A DNA stretch of 64,000 bases, from the NCBI RefSeq assembly GCF_002270415.1, contig NZ_NNRI01000022.1, forward strand, positions 682,001 to 746,000, read 5' to 3'. The position numbers and the translations under genes are program-made. Source of the stretch: Mesorhizobium sophorae (GTDB lineage: Bacteria > Pseudomonadota > Alphaproteobacteria > Rhizobiales > Rhizobiaceae). Shown piece after piece: positions 51,412 to 60,669 of this stretch (positions are counted from its first letter, which is position 1; each line of letters starts with the position of its first letter). Below the pieces are notes generated by a model, which searched no databases, was not told the DNA's origin, and saw nothing but the letters and a program-made list of their open reading frames with translations.

Positions 51412-53376
51412 ATGCGTGCCGTTGCGCTGATCGCTGCTGTCCTCGGCATTGCGCTTCTCCTGCTGTCCGGGACGATCGGGCTTCGACATGCAGCTTTTGT
51501 ATCGATGCCGCGAGCCGGCGAGAGGCACGGCTCCGATCAGGACGACGTGTTTTGCAACAAGGTGAGTGGCTGCGCGGCTTCACAATTGCCGCGCGGTTCC
51601 GCTGTCAAGGTGATGCCTTCTCGCGGCGTCGCTTTCGCTCCGGCTGAACTCGATGGGAAGTCGTTTGCCGAAGCCGTTACGCGATGGAACCCTGACATCT
51701 TTTGGGCGCCAGCCTCAAAGAGCACCGACGTCATAACCAGGTCTGGCGATGAAGCGCGGGCGGTGTTCGGTCCTATTCCCGATGGCGATTGCGACAGCCC
51801 ACAAATGCAGGTCATCCCACTGGAAGTTGATGGCAATGTCGTCGACCTCAAGCCCAACCCGACAAAACCAGGTTCTCCGCTGGAGTTCGAGCACAGGAAC
51901 GAAAACGGAGAGGTGGTGAGATGGACGGCGACATTGCCCAAATGCGACAAGCCTTCGCTGACTGGCAGCACGACCTACTGTGGGCTGAACTCACGTGTCG
52001 CAAGGGTCGTGCGCGGCAACGTTGAATGGCTCTTCCTCTGCAGAAAATCCAATATCAGCCAGGAGGTTAGCACCGATCCCTACTGGACGCGGTCGGATCC
52101 GAGATTTTCTGTCTTCGGCACCATCGGGTTCAATCGGAAATCCGGAGAAATTATCTTCTTCGACGGCCGCAAGGACCAGAGCGTGTTCGACTGGTCAAAG
52201 CCCTTCGTTCCGCCAGGCGGGCGAAACTATTCCGATAATGTCGGAAGGACTGCGGCGGAGAAAATCTATGATCCGACGTTCAAGATCTCGTGCCATGCAT
52301 GCCATGACAACAAAAGCCCCTATGTGATCGATCCGCACATTGCACAGAGCAGGGTAGGGTTTCGTTCCGCCGACGATCCCAAATCGACCGCCTTCAGCCT
52401 GGGAGATTTACTACCGCATCGGCCGCGGTTGCCGGGCGCGCCGTTCCGCGTGGTCGGCTCCGGCTACACCAGCACCTACCCCAATGAACTTCGCCATGCC
52501 AGGACGGTCGACGATCCGACGGGCAACTGCACAAGCTGCCACACGCTTACCACACAAATCACGGGCCGCCGTTTTGCCGCGGACGCAGTGGGGCATGAGC
52601 CGACGGTCACGTCGCCAACCTGGGTCCAATTGCTCGAGCTGCGCGAGGAAGAGATCATCTACGCAGGGATCGCCGCACACCGGACGGACTGGGCGGCCGG
52701 CAGCGGTGGCGTCCATCCCTGGATGTTGCCAGGGTCCGGCAATGACCTGTCCTCCCGCGCGCCGAGCCTGAGCTCAGAGGACTGGCGGAAGCTGAGCGAC
52801 TGTCTATGGGGAGCCGGCGGCTCGGAATGTGGCTACCGCCCACTCTACACTAGCTGCCCGGCGCCAGAGGCGGAGGATGAAGGCTCTTCGCTCGCCGATG
52901 CCACGCTTCAGCTGTTGCCTCGGCCGCCCGGAGAGGAGGCGAAGACGCGTGTCCTTCGCGCAAGCTGGACCTTTCGCAACAGCTACGGTGGTGTTCCGGA
53001 GCGCGACGATGTCAGGATCAATGTGGCCGTCAGGACGGACGCGATTCCGGCAAATGGGGAACCGCCACAGAGCGGCGACTATCCGAGCATCGATCAGGCA
53101 AGGGGTACCAACGCCGAGGCCATCTCCGGTTCAGTCAGCGCAGCCGGCTCCAGCTTGTTGGTTGAGAACGTTTCGTTTGCCGGTCACACGAAATGGAGCG
53201 ATCCGACGCCGTCGATGTCGCCGCGCACCTTCCAGATCGATCTGCCTGGCGAATGCAACCGACGCACCTTGATACGCTTGGTGCCCAAACGGTTCTGCTT
53301 CGACCAGAGCGAAGCGGCATTTAGCGCGGCAGATCACTTGATCTACGCCGACGTTCAGTGTGACGAGCTACGATGA
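51412..53376 (+). CDS. Membrane-anchored protein with two haem c-binding motifs
   Basis: 654 aa. An uncleaved N-terminal helix (AVALIAAVLGIALLLLSG) should anchor it with the body in the periplasm. Two CxxCH motifs occur, C294-HA-C297-H298 and C373-TS-C376-H377, so it probably carries two c-type haems. The C-terminal ~170 residues look like a beta-sandwich (RASWTFRNSYGGVPERD). Many further Cys are present. I do not recognise a named family; an oxidoreductase or electron carrier is likely. Start ATG at 51412 lies 49 bp after the split SnoaL-like gene. Confidence 0.72.
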   Translation: MRAVALIAAVLGIALLLLSGTIGLRHAAFVSMPRAGERHGSDQDDVFCNKVSGCAASQLPRGSAVKVMPSRGVAFAPAELDGKSFAEAVTRWNPDIFWAPASKSTDVITRSGDEARAVFGPIPDGDCDSPQMQVIPLEVDGNVVDLKPNPTKPGSPLEFEHRNENGEVVRWTATLPKCDKPSLTGSTTYCGLNSRVARVVRGNVEWLFLCRKSNISQEVSTDPYWTRSDPRFSVFGTIGFNRKSGEIIFFDGRKDQSVFDWSKPFVPPGGRNYSDNVGRTAAEKIYDPTFKISCHACHDNKSPYVIDPHIAQSRVGFRSADDPKSTAFSLGDLLPHRPRLPGAPFRVVGSGYTSTYPNELRHARTVDDPTGNCTSCHTLTTQITGRRFAADAVGHEPTVTSPTWVQLLELREEEIIYAGIAAHRTDWAAGSGGVHPWMLPGSGNDLSSRAPSLSSEDWRKLSDCLWGAGGSECGYRPLYTSCPAPEAEDEGSSLADATLQLLPRPPGEEAKTRVLRASWTFRNSYGGVPERDDVRINVAVRTDAIPANGEPPQSGDYPSIDQARGTNAEAISGSVSAAGSSLLVENVSFAGHTKWSDPTPSMSPRTFQIDLPGECNRRTLIRLVPKRFCFDQSEAAFSAADHLIYADVQCDELR

Positions 53377-53473
53377 TCCGCTCGACGCGATCGAAAGCGG
53401 CTGATGAGCGCCGGTATTTGCGATAACATGACTGGTGCTACATGGTCGCCGCACCAAGGAGGGTCCCAGAGCA

Positions 53474-56400
53474 GTGACCACACCGGTTCCATTGGCTAGC
53501 CCGATTTTGCCCGGCAGCCCAGGGAAGTCTGTTGCAGAGCGGCGTTATCTCACCATTCTGTTTTGCGACATGGTGGGGTCAACCGAATATGCCGACCGCC
53601 TGGATCCCGAGGACTTCCAACGCCTGATCGAGAGCTTTCTGCAGACCTGCAGCAGTGTCATCCGCCGCCGCAAGGGTGTCACGGCCAGCTATATCGGCGA
53701 CGCCGTCCAGGCCTATTTCGGTTATCCAATAGCTGGCGAGGACGACAGCGAGTTCGCCGTGCTCGCGGCACTCGAGATCGTCGATGCGGTTGGCACCATC
53801 TCGGCAAGTCTGGGATATCCGTTGCAAGTGAGGGTGGGTATCGCGAGCGGCCAGGTCGTGGTGGGTGAGTTCGTCGGTGCGCCGAGCGGCGTGTCCACCG
53901 TCGCCTTCGGCCACGTCGCGCATCTAGCGGCACGGCTGCAGGTCCTGACCAAGCCGAACACGATCCTTGTCGACGCGGCGACCTTCGAGGCCGCGAGCGG
54001 CGCGATTGATTTCACCACGTTCGGCAAACATGAGCTGAAGGGATTCGCCGAGCCAGTCCAGGTTTGGCAGGTCCAACGGGCGCGCATGGTGCCGACTCGC
54101 TTTGCAAAGCGTGCGCGCATGACCAAGCTGTGCGGCCGCAATGCCGAATTGCGACTGCTGATGGAGCGCTGGGAGACCGTCGTGCGCGACAGGCGCGGCA
54201 ATGCGGTGTTGGTCTCGGGGGAGTCGGGAATCGGTAAATCCCGGTTGCTCAACGAGATCCAGCAGCGCCTGCGCAGCTTTCCGCAGCTGACCATGCAATG
54301 TTCTCCGACCTTTGAGAACAGCACCCTTTATCCATTCCTCGCGGAGTTGCAGAGGATCGCAACGATCGAGGACGGTGACTCGACGGAAGAAAAGCTGCGA
54401 AAGCTCAGCAACGGATTGTCGATAGGTTCTGTGTCCAGCGACGTCGCGCTAGCGATCTTCTCAAGCCTGCTCGGCTTACCGACTATGCCGGACAGGCTTG
54501 AAGGGATAAGCGCCGAACGACAGCGCAACATTGCCGAGCAAGCGTTCATCGATTTGGTCAGTTATCTGGCGCGTGCTACCCCGATCCTGATCTTGTTCGA
54601 AGATGAACAATGGGCCGACGCGACCTCGCGCGACCTTCTCGACAAGATCGTCGCCAGCCTGGCTTCGACTCCTGCGCTGTTGCTTGTGTCGAGCAGGAAC
54701 CACTCAAGCGTTCCGTGGGTCGACGGGCCGGACGTGCATCACATCAGGCTTGAAGCGCTCGGCCGCGAGGATGCCGAAGCGATTGTCCATGACATCAGTC
54801 CGAATGCGCTCGCTGCTGATGTTTCGGTGGTGCTCGACCGCAGTGAAGGCGTCCCTCTCTATATCGAAGAGCTTACGCGGAGCGTGGTCGAAACAGGATT
54901 GCGGCTGGACGTATCGCAGCCGAAACGTCTGTCACCTACGACCAACATTCCGAACTCCCTGCAGTTCTCGCTGCTTGCCCGCCTCGACAGGCTGGGGCCC
55001 GCCAAGGAAATTGCGCAGATCGCAGCGGCGATCGGCCGCGAGTTCGATTTCGACGTATTGCGCGAGATCTGCGATTGGCCCGAAGCGGAGTTGCGCGCCG
55101 CAGTTGGCGACCTGGTGCGCACGGGGCTGATCGTCGCCGAACGGGGGACAGCCGGCGCGGGCTTTTCGTTCACCCACGTGCTCCTGCAGCAGGCCGCAAG
55201 AGGCACGATGCTGCACGAGCGCGCGCAGCAGATTCACCGATTGATTGCCGAATGTATCGAACTGCGCGACCACAACGCGGCTTTTGCCTATCCCGAAGTG
55301 CTCGCTGAGCATTTCGCAGACGCAGGTCTGTTCGACCGCGCCGCTGACTACTGGCTGCTGGCGGGGCTGAAGGCGGCCAAGACTTGGGCAAAAGTCGACG
55401 CGGTGCGTACCTTCAGGAAGGGGCTTGAAGCCGCGAAACTCTTGCCCGAATCCGACGATCGTAGCCGCAGGCTGCTTCGCTTCGAACTGGAGCTGGGCGA
55501 CGTGCTCTACGCTGCGCTAGGCTACGTGACGGGCGAGGGCAGTGCCGCATATCAGCGGGCCATAGAACTGAGCGGGAAGCTTGGCGAGCCGGAATCGACG
55601 ATCAGGGCGCTCGACGGGCTTTTCGGCACCCATTTCAACTCGGGTCAGTTCGGTAAGGCCCTCGCGGCCAGTGATGAGTTAATTCGGGTCGGCGAGGAGG
55701 GCGGTTACCTAAACGCGCTCGTCATAGGTCTGCAGTTCAAGGGGATGAGTCTGTTCTCTCAGGGCGAGTTGGTGAAGGCCCGGCAATATCTTGAGCGCGC
55801 TCTCAGCCACAAGGACAGCGCAGACAAGGTCGGCAGCGACTTTCCGAGCATGGCCATGATCTACCTTTCCTGGACCTTGCATATTCTGGGATATCGCAGC
55901 CAAGCGCTGAAACTCTACCTCGAGGCGGAGGCGACCGTTCGGCAGCAGTCCGCCTATCGTCTGGCCGCCTGCCTGGGAAACGGGTGCGTGTTGTTCGCCT
56001 TCCGCGAGGACAGCAATTCGATCGCTCGACTGGCGGATGAACTCCTGCCGCTGGCGCAGGAAAACGGTTTCAATCTCTGGGCAAGGGTGGCGCGCTTTTT
56101 TGGCGGCCTGGCTGCGTCGAGCCTCGATGACAGTCTGGTGGGTAGCCACATGATGGCATTGACCGAGAGTGATCTTGAAGATGAGGAGGTCGACAAATCG
56201 TGTTATTTAGGCTTACTGGCCAAAGCTTTCATGAACTCCGGGCAATTCAGTATAGCGGCAGTGACCGTTGAGAAAGGTCTGCGCGAAGCCGAAAAGATTG
56301 GCGAGCATTACTTTACAGCCGCCTTGCTTCGCATTCGCGGTGAGATCGAACTTGCAAATGGAGCAGGAGACAGAGCGGCGGAGGCTTCTTTCCGCGAGGC

Positions 56401-56554
56401 GATTGCCTTTGCCAGGCAGCAGAACGCCAGGAGTTGGGAGTTGCAGGCGACCAACAGTCTGGCGAAGCTGTTGCGGTCACAGGGTCGGTTCGAAGAGGCC
56501 CGTGCGGAATTGCGGGAGGTCAACGATTGGTTCACCGCAGAAGATGTGGCGTAG
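53474..56554 (+). CDS. Class III cyclase domain-AAA ATPase-TPR protein
   Basis: 1026 aa from a GTG at 53474 with AGGAGGG 10 nt upstream; an in-frame GTG at 53435 is also possible. Residues ~20-200 form a class III nucleotidyl cyclase domain with both metal Asp residues (D32 in LFCDMVGS, D76 in YIGDAVQAYFG). The transition-state Asn of the N-x3-R motif is His (H149-LAA-R153). An AAA/STAND ATPase follows (Walker A GESGIGKS at 248-255; FEDEQWAD at ~374-381), then TPR-like helices to the end. Such proteins act as multidomain signal sensors. Output could be cAMP, or the cyclase may be inactive. Confidence 0.87.
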   Translation: MTTPVPLASPILPGSPGKSVAERRYLTILFCDMVGSTEYADRLDPEDFQRLIESFLQTCSSVIRRRKGVTASYIGDAVQAYFGYPIAGEDDSEFAVLAALEIVDAVGTISASLGYPLQVRVGIASGQVVVGEFVGAPSGVSTVAFGHVAHLAARLQVLTKPNTILVDAATFEAASGAIDFTTFGKHELKGFAEPVQVWQVQRARMVPTRFAKRARMTKLCGRNAELRLLMERWETVVRDRRGNAVLVSGESGIGKSRLLNEIQQRLRSFPQLTMQCSPTFENSTLYPFLAELQRIATIEDGDSTEEKLRKLSNGLSIGSVSSDVALAIFSSLLGLPTMPDRLEGISAERQRNIAEQAFIDLVSYLARATPILILFEDEQWADATSRDLLDKIVASLASTPALLLVSSRNHSSVPWVDGPDVHHIRLEALGREDAEAIVHDISPNALAADVSVVLDRSEGVPLYIEELTRSVVETGLRLDVSQPKRLSPTTNIPNSLQFSLLARLDRLGPAKEIAQIAAAIGREFDFDVLREICDWPEAELRAAVGDLVRTGLIVAERGTAGAGFSFTHVLLQQAARGTMLHERAQQIHRLIAECIELRDHNAAFAYPEVLAEHFADAGLFDRAADYWLLAGLKAAKTWAKVDAVRTFRKGLEAAKLLPESDDRSRRLLRFELELGDVLYAALGYVTGEGSAAYQRAIELSGKLGEPESTIRALDGLFGTHFNSGQFGKALAASDELIRVGEEGGYLNALVIGLQFKGMSLFSQGELVKARQYLERALSHKDSADKVGSDFPSMAMIYLSWTLHILGYRSQALKLYLEAEATVRQQSAYRLAACLGNGCVLFAFREDSNSIARLADELLPLAQENGFNLWARVARFFGGLAASSLDDSLVGSHMMALTESDLEDEEVDKSCYLGLLAKAFMNSGQFSIAAVTVEKGLREAEKIGEHYFTAALLRIRGEIELANGAGDRAAEASFREAIAFARQQNARSWELQATNSLAKLLRSQGRFEEARAELREVNDWFTAEDVA

Positions 56555-56844
56555 TCAGCAGTGCATTGCGTCTCTGCCGGCAATCTCGACGAGCGGCTTC
56601 TTTTCGTCGCGAAAATTGTAATCGTGGGTCGAGAGCGGAACGCCCGCGCTCGACCGCATGCAACGGGTCGCGATTGAGAAATGCGCGCTTGAACTAAATC
56701 CGCAGGCAAACGGTGACGCCACCGCCGTGCTGGCGGCGCCGATGTGCCCGCCGCCGGCGGGATCGGCGGCAGGAATGGTCGGCTATTTGATCTAATTTCT
56801 TTGCAAGCCGTTAATGCGGCCATGCTGTTAATCAGGATTTGCTA

Positions 56845-57015
56845 ATGAATCGTTCAAACCTAAGGCAAGCAATGACCAAGAATCTCGGCAATGCGCGCCA
56901 CACGCCGGCGAAGGCCCAGCAGGTTTCCCTTCTTGGCAAGGTCGCGCCGACGCTGTTTCCGCTGGTCGCGGCGGCGCTGGGCTACATGATCGGCAGGCAA
57001 TTCTTCGGCATCTAG
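56845..57015 (+). CDS. Small single-span membrane protein
   Basis: 56 aa, ATG at 56845 with AGGA ~8 nt upstream, TAG at 57013. A Lys/Arg-rich N-half is followed by a membrane helix (VAPTLFPLVAAALGYMIG) near the C-terminus, ending RQFFGI. No family recognised. Confidence 0.5.
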   Translation: MNRSNLRQAMTKNLGNARHTPAKAQQVSLLGKVAPTLFPLVAAALGYMIGRQFFGI

Positions 57016-57123
57016 CGGGCTTGCCGCTGCCCGGCTTGGCGCCCTCAAACGCCTCAGCGAACTGACCAGACCAACGCGCCGGCCGGCATTCGCGCTGCAG
57101 CCGCCGGTCGCCAGAGTTCGGCG

Positions 57124-57816
57124 TCAGACGTGGACGTCGCCGAAGGAAAGTTCGCCGTCGTCGCGGGCTGCGAAAAAGACGATGGCGAGCAGCCAGGCAT
57201 AGAATGCCGCCACGACGACCACGATCACCACACCGGGAATGGGGCCAAGGGCGGCGCTTTCGACCGCCTCACGAAGCGAACCGACAAACCCGGTCTTGAG
57301 GCCCACGGTCTGAAGGCTGGGGGTCGATATCTTGACCACCCAGGCCAGCAGCAGGATCAGGAACAGGTAGATGTAGTTTCGCCGCAGGCGGCGCGCCAGC
57401 GCAGCACGCTGCGACAGCAGGAACTTCGGCGCGCGCAGGCCTTCGCCGACGATGAGCAGCCAATCAGAGGCAAAGTCAGGCTGCGGGGAGAAGATCTGCG
57501 CGAAATAGTGGCGTTCGAACTGCCGCACGCGAGCCCGGTAGAAGTCGAAGAACCGATAGCGGCGCGCCTCGATCCACAACAAAAGCAGGATCAGCAGCAT
57601 GGCGAAGAGCAGCACGCCGTGATGCGCACTGGCCGTGGACAGCGATACCGAAAGCAGCGCCGCCACCACCGTGATCGCCCAGTTCGTCGTCCGGTCGAGC
57701 CGGTCGCGCCATCCCGCCATACGGGCAATCTCGGCGCGGTGAAAATGCGACAGCGTGTTCACGCGCTCCGTCGATGAAAGGACGAGGCCCGCGGGTTTTG
57801 CCGACGCATCGTTCAT
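57124..57816 (-). CDS. DUF2270 integral membrane protein
   Basis: 230 aa from the ATG at 57816, which has GGAGGA 6 nt upstream; an upstream in-frame ATG at 57831 is less likely. The segment TERVNTLSHFHRAEIARMAGWRDRLDRTT and four membrane helices in two pairs are characteristic of DUF2270 proteins. Function unknown. Co-directional with the MFS transporter gene upstream (stop 57871). Confidence 0.85.
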   Translation of the reverse strand: MNDASAKPAGLVLSSTERVNTLSHFHRAEIARMAGWRDRLDRTTNWAITVVAALLSVSLSTASAHHGVLLFAMLLILLLLWIEARRYRFFDFYRARVRQFERHYFAQIFSPQPDFASDWLLIVGEGLRAPKFLLSQRAALARRLRRNYIYLFLILLLAWVVKISTPSLQTVGLKTGFVGSLREAVESAALGPIPGVVIVVVVAAFYAWLLAIVFFAARDDGELSFGDVHV

Positions 57817-57870
57817 GACATCCTCCGGCAAGGACTAGAACACTTTGCCGGCAACATGGTTCCCTGTCGG

Positions 57871-59136
57871 TCACTCAGGCCCGCCGACCCAGTCGACCAG
57901 AAGGGCAACAAGGCCGAAGGCGGCGGCGATGGCGCAGACCGCTGGCCATCCGCCCCAGGTCCAGGCGATGCCGGCCAGCATCGAGCCGATGGCGCCACCA
58001 ATGAAGAAGATGCCGACGAACAGGCCGTTGAGGCGGCCGCGCGCCCTGGGCTGCAGCAGGTTGATGGCGCGGCGGCCAAGCGTCTGGTCGCCGGTGACGC
58101 CGATGTCGAGCAACACGGCGCCGATACCCATCGGCATCAAAGGCCCCCACGGGGCTTCCACCTGGACGGAGCCGGACCACGCCGCGAGCGCCATCGAACC
58201 GACCAGCAAGAGGTGGCAGGCGATGGTGGCGGAACGCGTCCAGCCGCGATCGCCGGCGCGGCCGAACAACGGCGTCACCAGCGCGCCGCCGGCGCCGACC
58301 AGCGCGAACAGCGCAATGCCGCGCTGGCCGAGATCGAAGGGCGGCAAAGCCAGGCGCAACGCCACCGCCGTCCAGAACAGGCTGAACGCTGCCATCACCA
58401 GGGCTGCCGTCAGCGCCCGTCGCCGCAGCACCGGCTCGTCGCGCAGCAGGTGGAGTAGCGAGGCGATCAGCATGCCATAGGACGATCTCGCCGTCGGCCG
58501 CCGGTGCGGCAGGGTGAAGGCGAGCACGCAGGCGAGCATGACGAGGGCCGCGGCGCTGAGGCCGTAGAAGGCGCGCCAACCCCAGGCATCGGCGATCAGG
58601 CTGGCCAACGGGCGTGCCAGCAGGATGCCAACCATCAACCCGCTCATGACATCGCCGATGACGCGGCCATCCTGTCCGGGCGGAGCCATCGAGGCGGCGA
58701 TCGGCACCAGGATCTGGATGGCCGAGCAGGCAGCACCGAGGATGAACAGGACGATCAGCAGCGCGGCGGCGGTGGGCACCAGTGCGGCGACGCCGGCCGC
58801 CAGGGCCGCCGCGATCAGCATGCGCAGGATCAGGATGCGGTTTTCCGAGAGGTCGGCGAGCGGCACCAGGAAGAACAGGCCGGCGGCGTAGCCGAGCAGG
58901 GTGGCCATCGCGACGAGGCCGGCGCTTGCCACACTGGCGCCGAGCGATGGCCCGATCAGGCCGACCAGCGTCTGCGGGGCGAACAGATTGGTGACGATGA
59001 TGCCGACCGCGGTGGCAAAGAGCAGTGTCTGCGGGCCGGTTATGGTCGCGGCCGGCCCGGCCACCTCATCAACCGTCTCAGGCATTGGCGTATCAGGCAT
59101 TGGCGTCTCGGGCATCGGGTCCTCAGCAAACTGCAT
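57871..59136 (-). CDS. MFS transporter (drug efflux type)
   Basis: 421 aa with about 12 membrane helices; ARGRLNGLFVGIFFIGGAIG and the LGYAAGLFFLVPLADLSENR loop (motif A-like) mark the family. The N-terminal PMPETPMPDTPMPET comes from three tandem ~15-nt units, a slippage repeat before the first helix. Divergent from a LysR regulator 76 bp away, which probably controls it. Substrate unknown. Confidence 0.88.
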   Translation of the reverse strand: MQFAEDPMPETPMPDTPMPETVDEVAGPAATITGPQTLLFATAVGIIVTNLFAPQTLVGLIGPSLGASVASAGLVAMATLLGYAAGLFFLVPLADLSENRILILRMLIAAALAAGVAALVPTAAALLIVLFILGAACSAIQILVPIAASMAPPGQDGRVIGDVMSGLMVGILLARPLASLIADAWGWRAFYGLSAAALVMLACVLAFTLPHRRPTARSSYGMLIASLLHLLRDEPVLRRRALTAALVMAAFSLFWTAVALRLALPPFDLGQRGIALFALVGAGGALVTPLFGRAGDRGWTRSATIACHLLLVGSMALAAWSGSVQVEAPWGPLMPMGIGAVLLDIGVTGDQTLGRRAINLLQPRARGRLNGLFVGIFFIGGAIGSMLAGIAWTWGGWPAVCAIAAAFGLVALLVDWVGGPE

Positions 59137-59162
59137 ATCGTGGGAAGACTTTATGCCGAAGC

Positions 59163-59195
59163 ATTATCATGCTACAATTCAATCAATTCGATAAT
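59163..59195. promoter_or_regulatory. Inverted repeat in the MFS/LysR divergent promoter
   Basis: ATTATC (59163-59168) and GATAAT (59190-59195) flank an AT-rich 21-bp spacer in the 76-bp intergenic. LysR proteins bind such dyads between divergent genes. Binding is inferred. Confidence 0.45.
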
Positions 59196-59212
59196 GATTA
59201 TGCGAGAAGCGC

Positions 59213-60121
59213 ATGAACATCCATGATCTCGAAGCTTTCATTGCCGTGGTCGAAACTGGCTCGATCGTCGGTGCCTCGGCCAGGCTCAACCTCACCCAGC
59301 CGGGCGTGACGCGCCGCATCCAGAATCTGGAAGACGGGCTGGCGACGGCGCTGCTCGACCGCCAGTCGAAGCCGCTGAAGCCGACTGCCACCGGCCGCGA
59401 GGCCTATGAGCATGGCCGCCGCGTGCTGCGCTCGCTCGAAGACCTCAAGGCTGGGGTGTCGCCGCAAGGCGAGGTCAGGGGCGAGTTCCGGCTGGGCATC
59501 ATGCCCTATCTCTCGGATGCCGCGCTGGCGCTGCCGCTCGACAGCCTGCGCGCGGCCTTTCCGCAGTTGACGCTGCGCATCACCTCCGGCTGGTCGCCGA
59601 GACTGGTGGAGCAGGTGGCGCGCAGCGAGCTTGACGCGGTCGCGGTGTGCCTCGCCGAGGGCGTGGCGCCGCCGGACGAACTGGTCCAGGACGATCTCGG
59701 CCCGCAGTCGGTGCTGCTGGTAGCGTCGCCCGGCCTTGGCGTGCCGCGGCCCGCCGACCTTGCCTCGCTGTCTCGCTTCCCCTGGGTGATGAACGAAAAC
59801 GGCTGCGGGTTTCGCGCCTTCATCCGCCAGAGTTTCGAGGGCGCAAGGCTGCCGTTCCAGGTCGGGGTGGAGGCGCTCAGCGTCGACCTCAGAATGTCGC
59901 TGGTGGCGCGCGGCCACGGCATCGGTATCGTCACGCCGGGCGCCTTCGCCGACAGCCGGTGGCGTGATGCGGTCGAGGTCATCGACTGTCTGGACTTCAA
60001 GCCGCAGGTGCGCGCCTGGCTGCTGCATCGCCCGCCGGCCGGTCGGCTCGGCCGACCCATCGCGCTGTTTCGCGACGCGCTGATCGAAGGGCTTGAGGTG
60101 CCGATGCCGCTGGTGTCGTAG
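59213..60121 (+). CDS. LysR-family transcriptional regulator
   Basis: 302 aa. Winged helix at residues ~1-60 (MNIHDLEAFIAVVETGSIVG; SARLNLTQPGVTRRIQNLE) and a periplasmic-binding-like effector domain (RLGIMPYLSDAALALPLDSL). It is divergent from the MFS transporter gene and is the likely regulator of that gene. Confidence 0.9.
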   Translation: MNIHDLEAFIAVVETGSIVGASARLNLTQPGVTRRIQNLEDGLATALLDRQSKPLKPTATGREAYEHGRRVLRSLEDLKAGVSPQGEVRGEFRLGIMPYLSDAALALPLDSLRAAFPQLTLRITSGWSPRLVEQVARSELDAVAVCLAEGVAPPDELVQDDLGPQSVLLVASPGLGVPRPADLASLSRFPWVMNENGCGFRAFIRQSFEGARLPFQVGVEALSVDLRMSLVARGHGIGIVTPGAFADSRWRDAVEVIDCLDFKPQVRAWLLHRPPAGRLGRPIALFRDALIEGLEVPMPLVS

Positions 60122-60373
60122 TGCGGGTGGACCACAATTTGGAAAAACGACCCTGAAATGATTGAGATACAAAGATTTCCTTCAGGCGTACATCAATAAG
60201 CCGGCACAATTTTTAGTCAATCTTTAGACAACATGTCGATTGCCGCAGGTCATGCTGGCAAATGGTTCTTTGTCGGATTCGTCCGAGATGGCAATGATTC
60301 ATGGCTTGACACTGGGCCAAGATGAAGAGCTATGCTGGATCACGCTCAAAAGTTCGCACGGGGGAATCTGTAC

Positions 60374-60526
60374 ATGGATTTCATCGAGAGGTGGTTGGGT
60401 ATTTCACCTGACGGCGGCGACGGATCGACCGAAGCTCTCTACATACTTGCCGTTGTCGCAATATTGGCGCTTGTCTTCCACAAGCGCATCGTGCAGTTCG
60501 CGCGCGGTTTCTTCGCGCGCAAATAG
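60374..60526 (+). CDS. Small membrane protein
   Basis: 50 aa from the ATG at 60374, with GGGGGA ~9 nt upstream. MDFIERWLGISPDGGDG leads into a hydrophobic helix (ALYILAVVAILALVF) and a basic tail (HKRIVQFARGFFARK): a single-span, positive-inside protein. No family recognised. Confidence 0.55.
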   Translation: MDFIERWLGISPDGGDGSTEALYILAVVAILALVFHKRIVQFARGFFARK

Positions 60527-60669
60527 CCAGCGTACCGTTCAAGTTCCGCTTTATTCGTGTGACCAGAGTGCAAGCGGCACCAGTCGTCCAACCAGTCCAA
60601 AGCGCTGTTGCCGCGCGAATCCCGTCGCTAATCAGGCGTTGCCCTGCGTTAGCTTCAGAAAGGGAGTCG

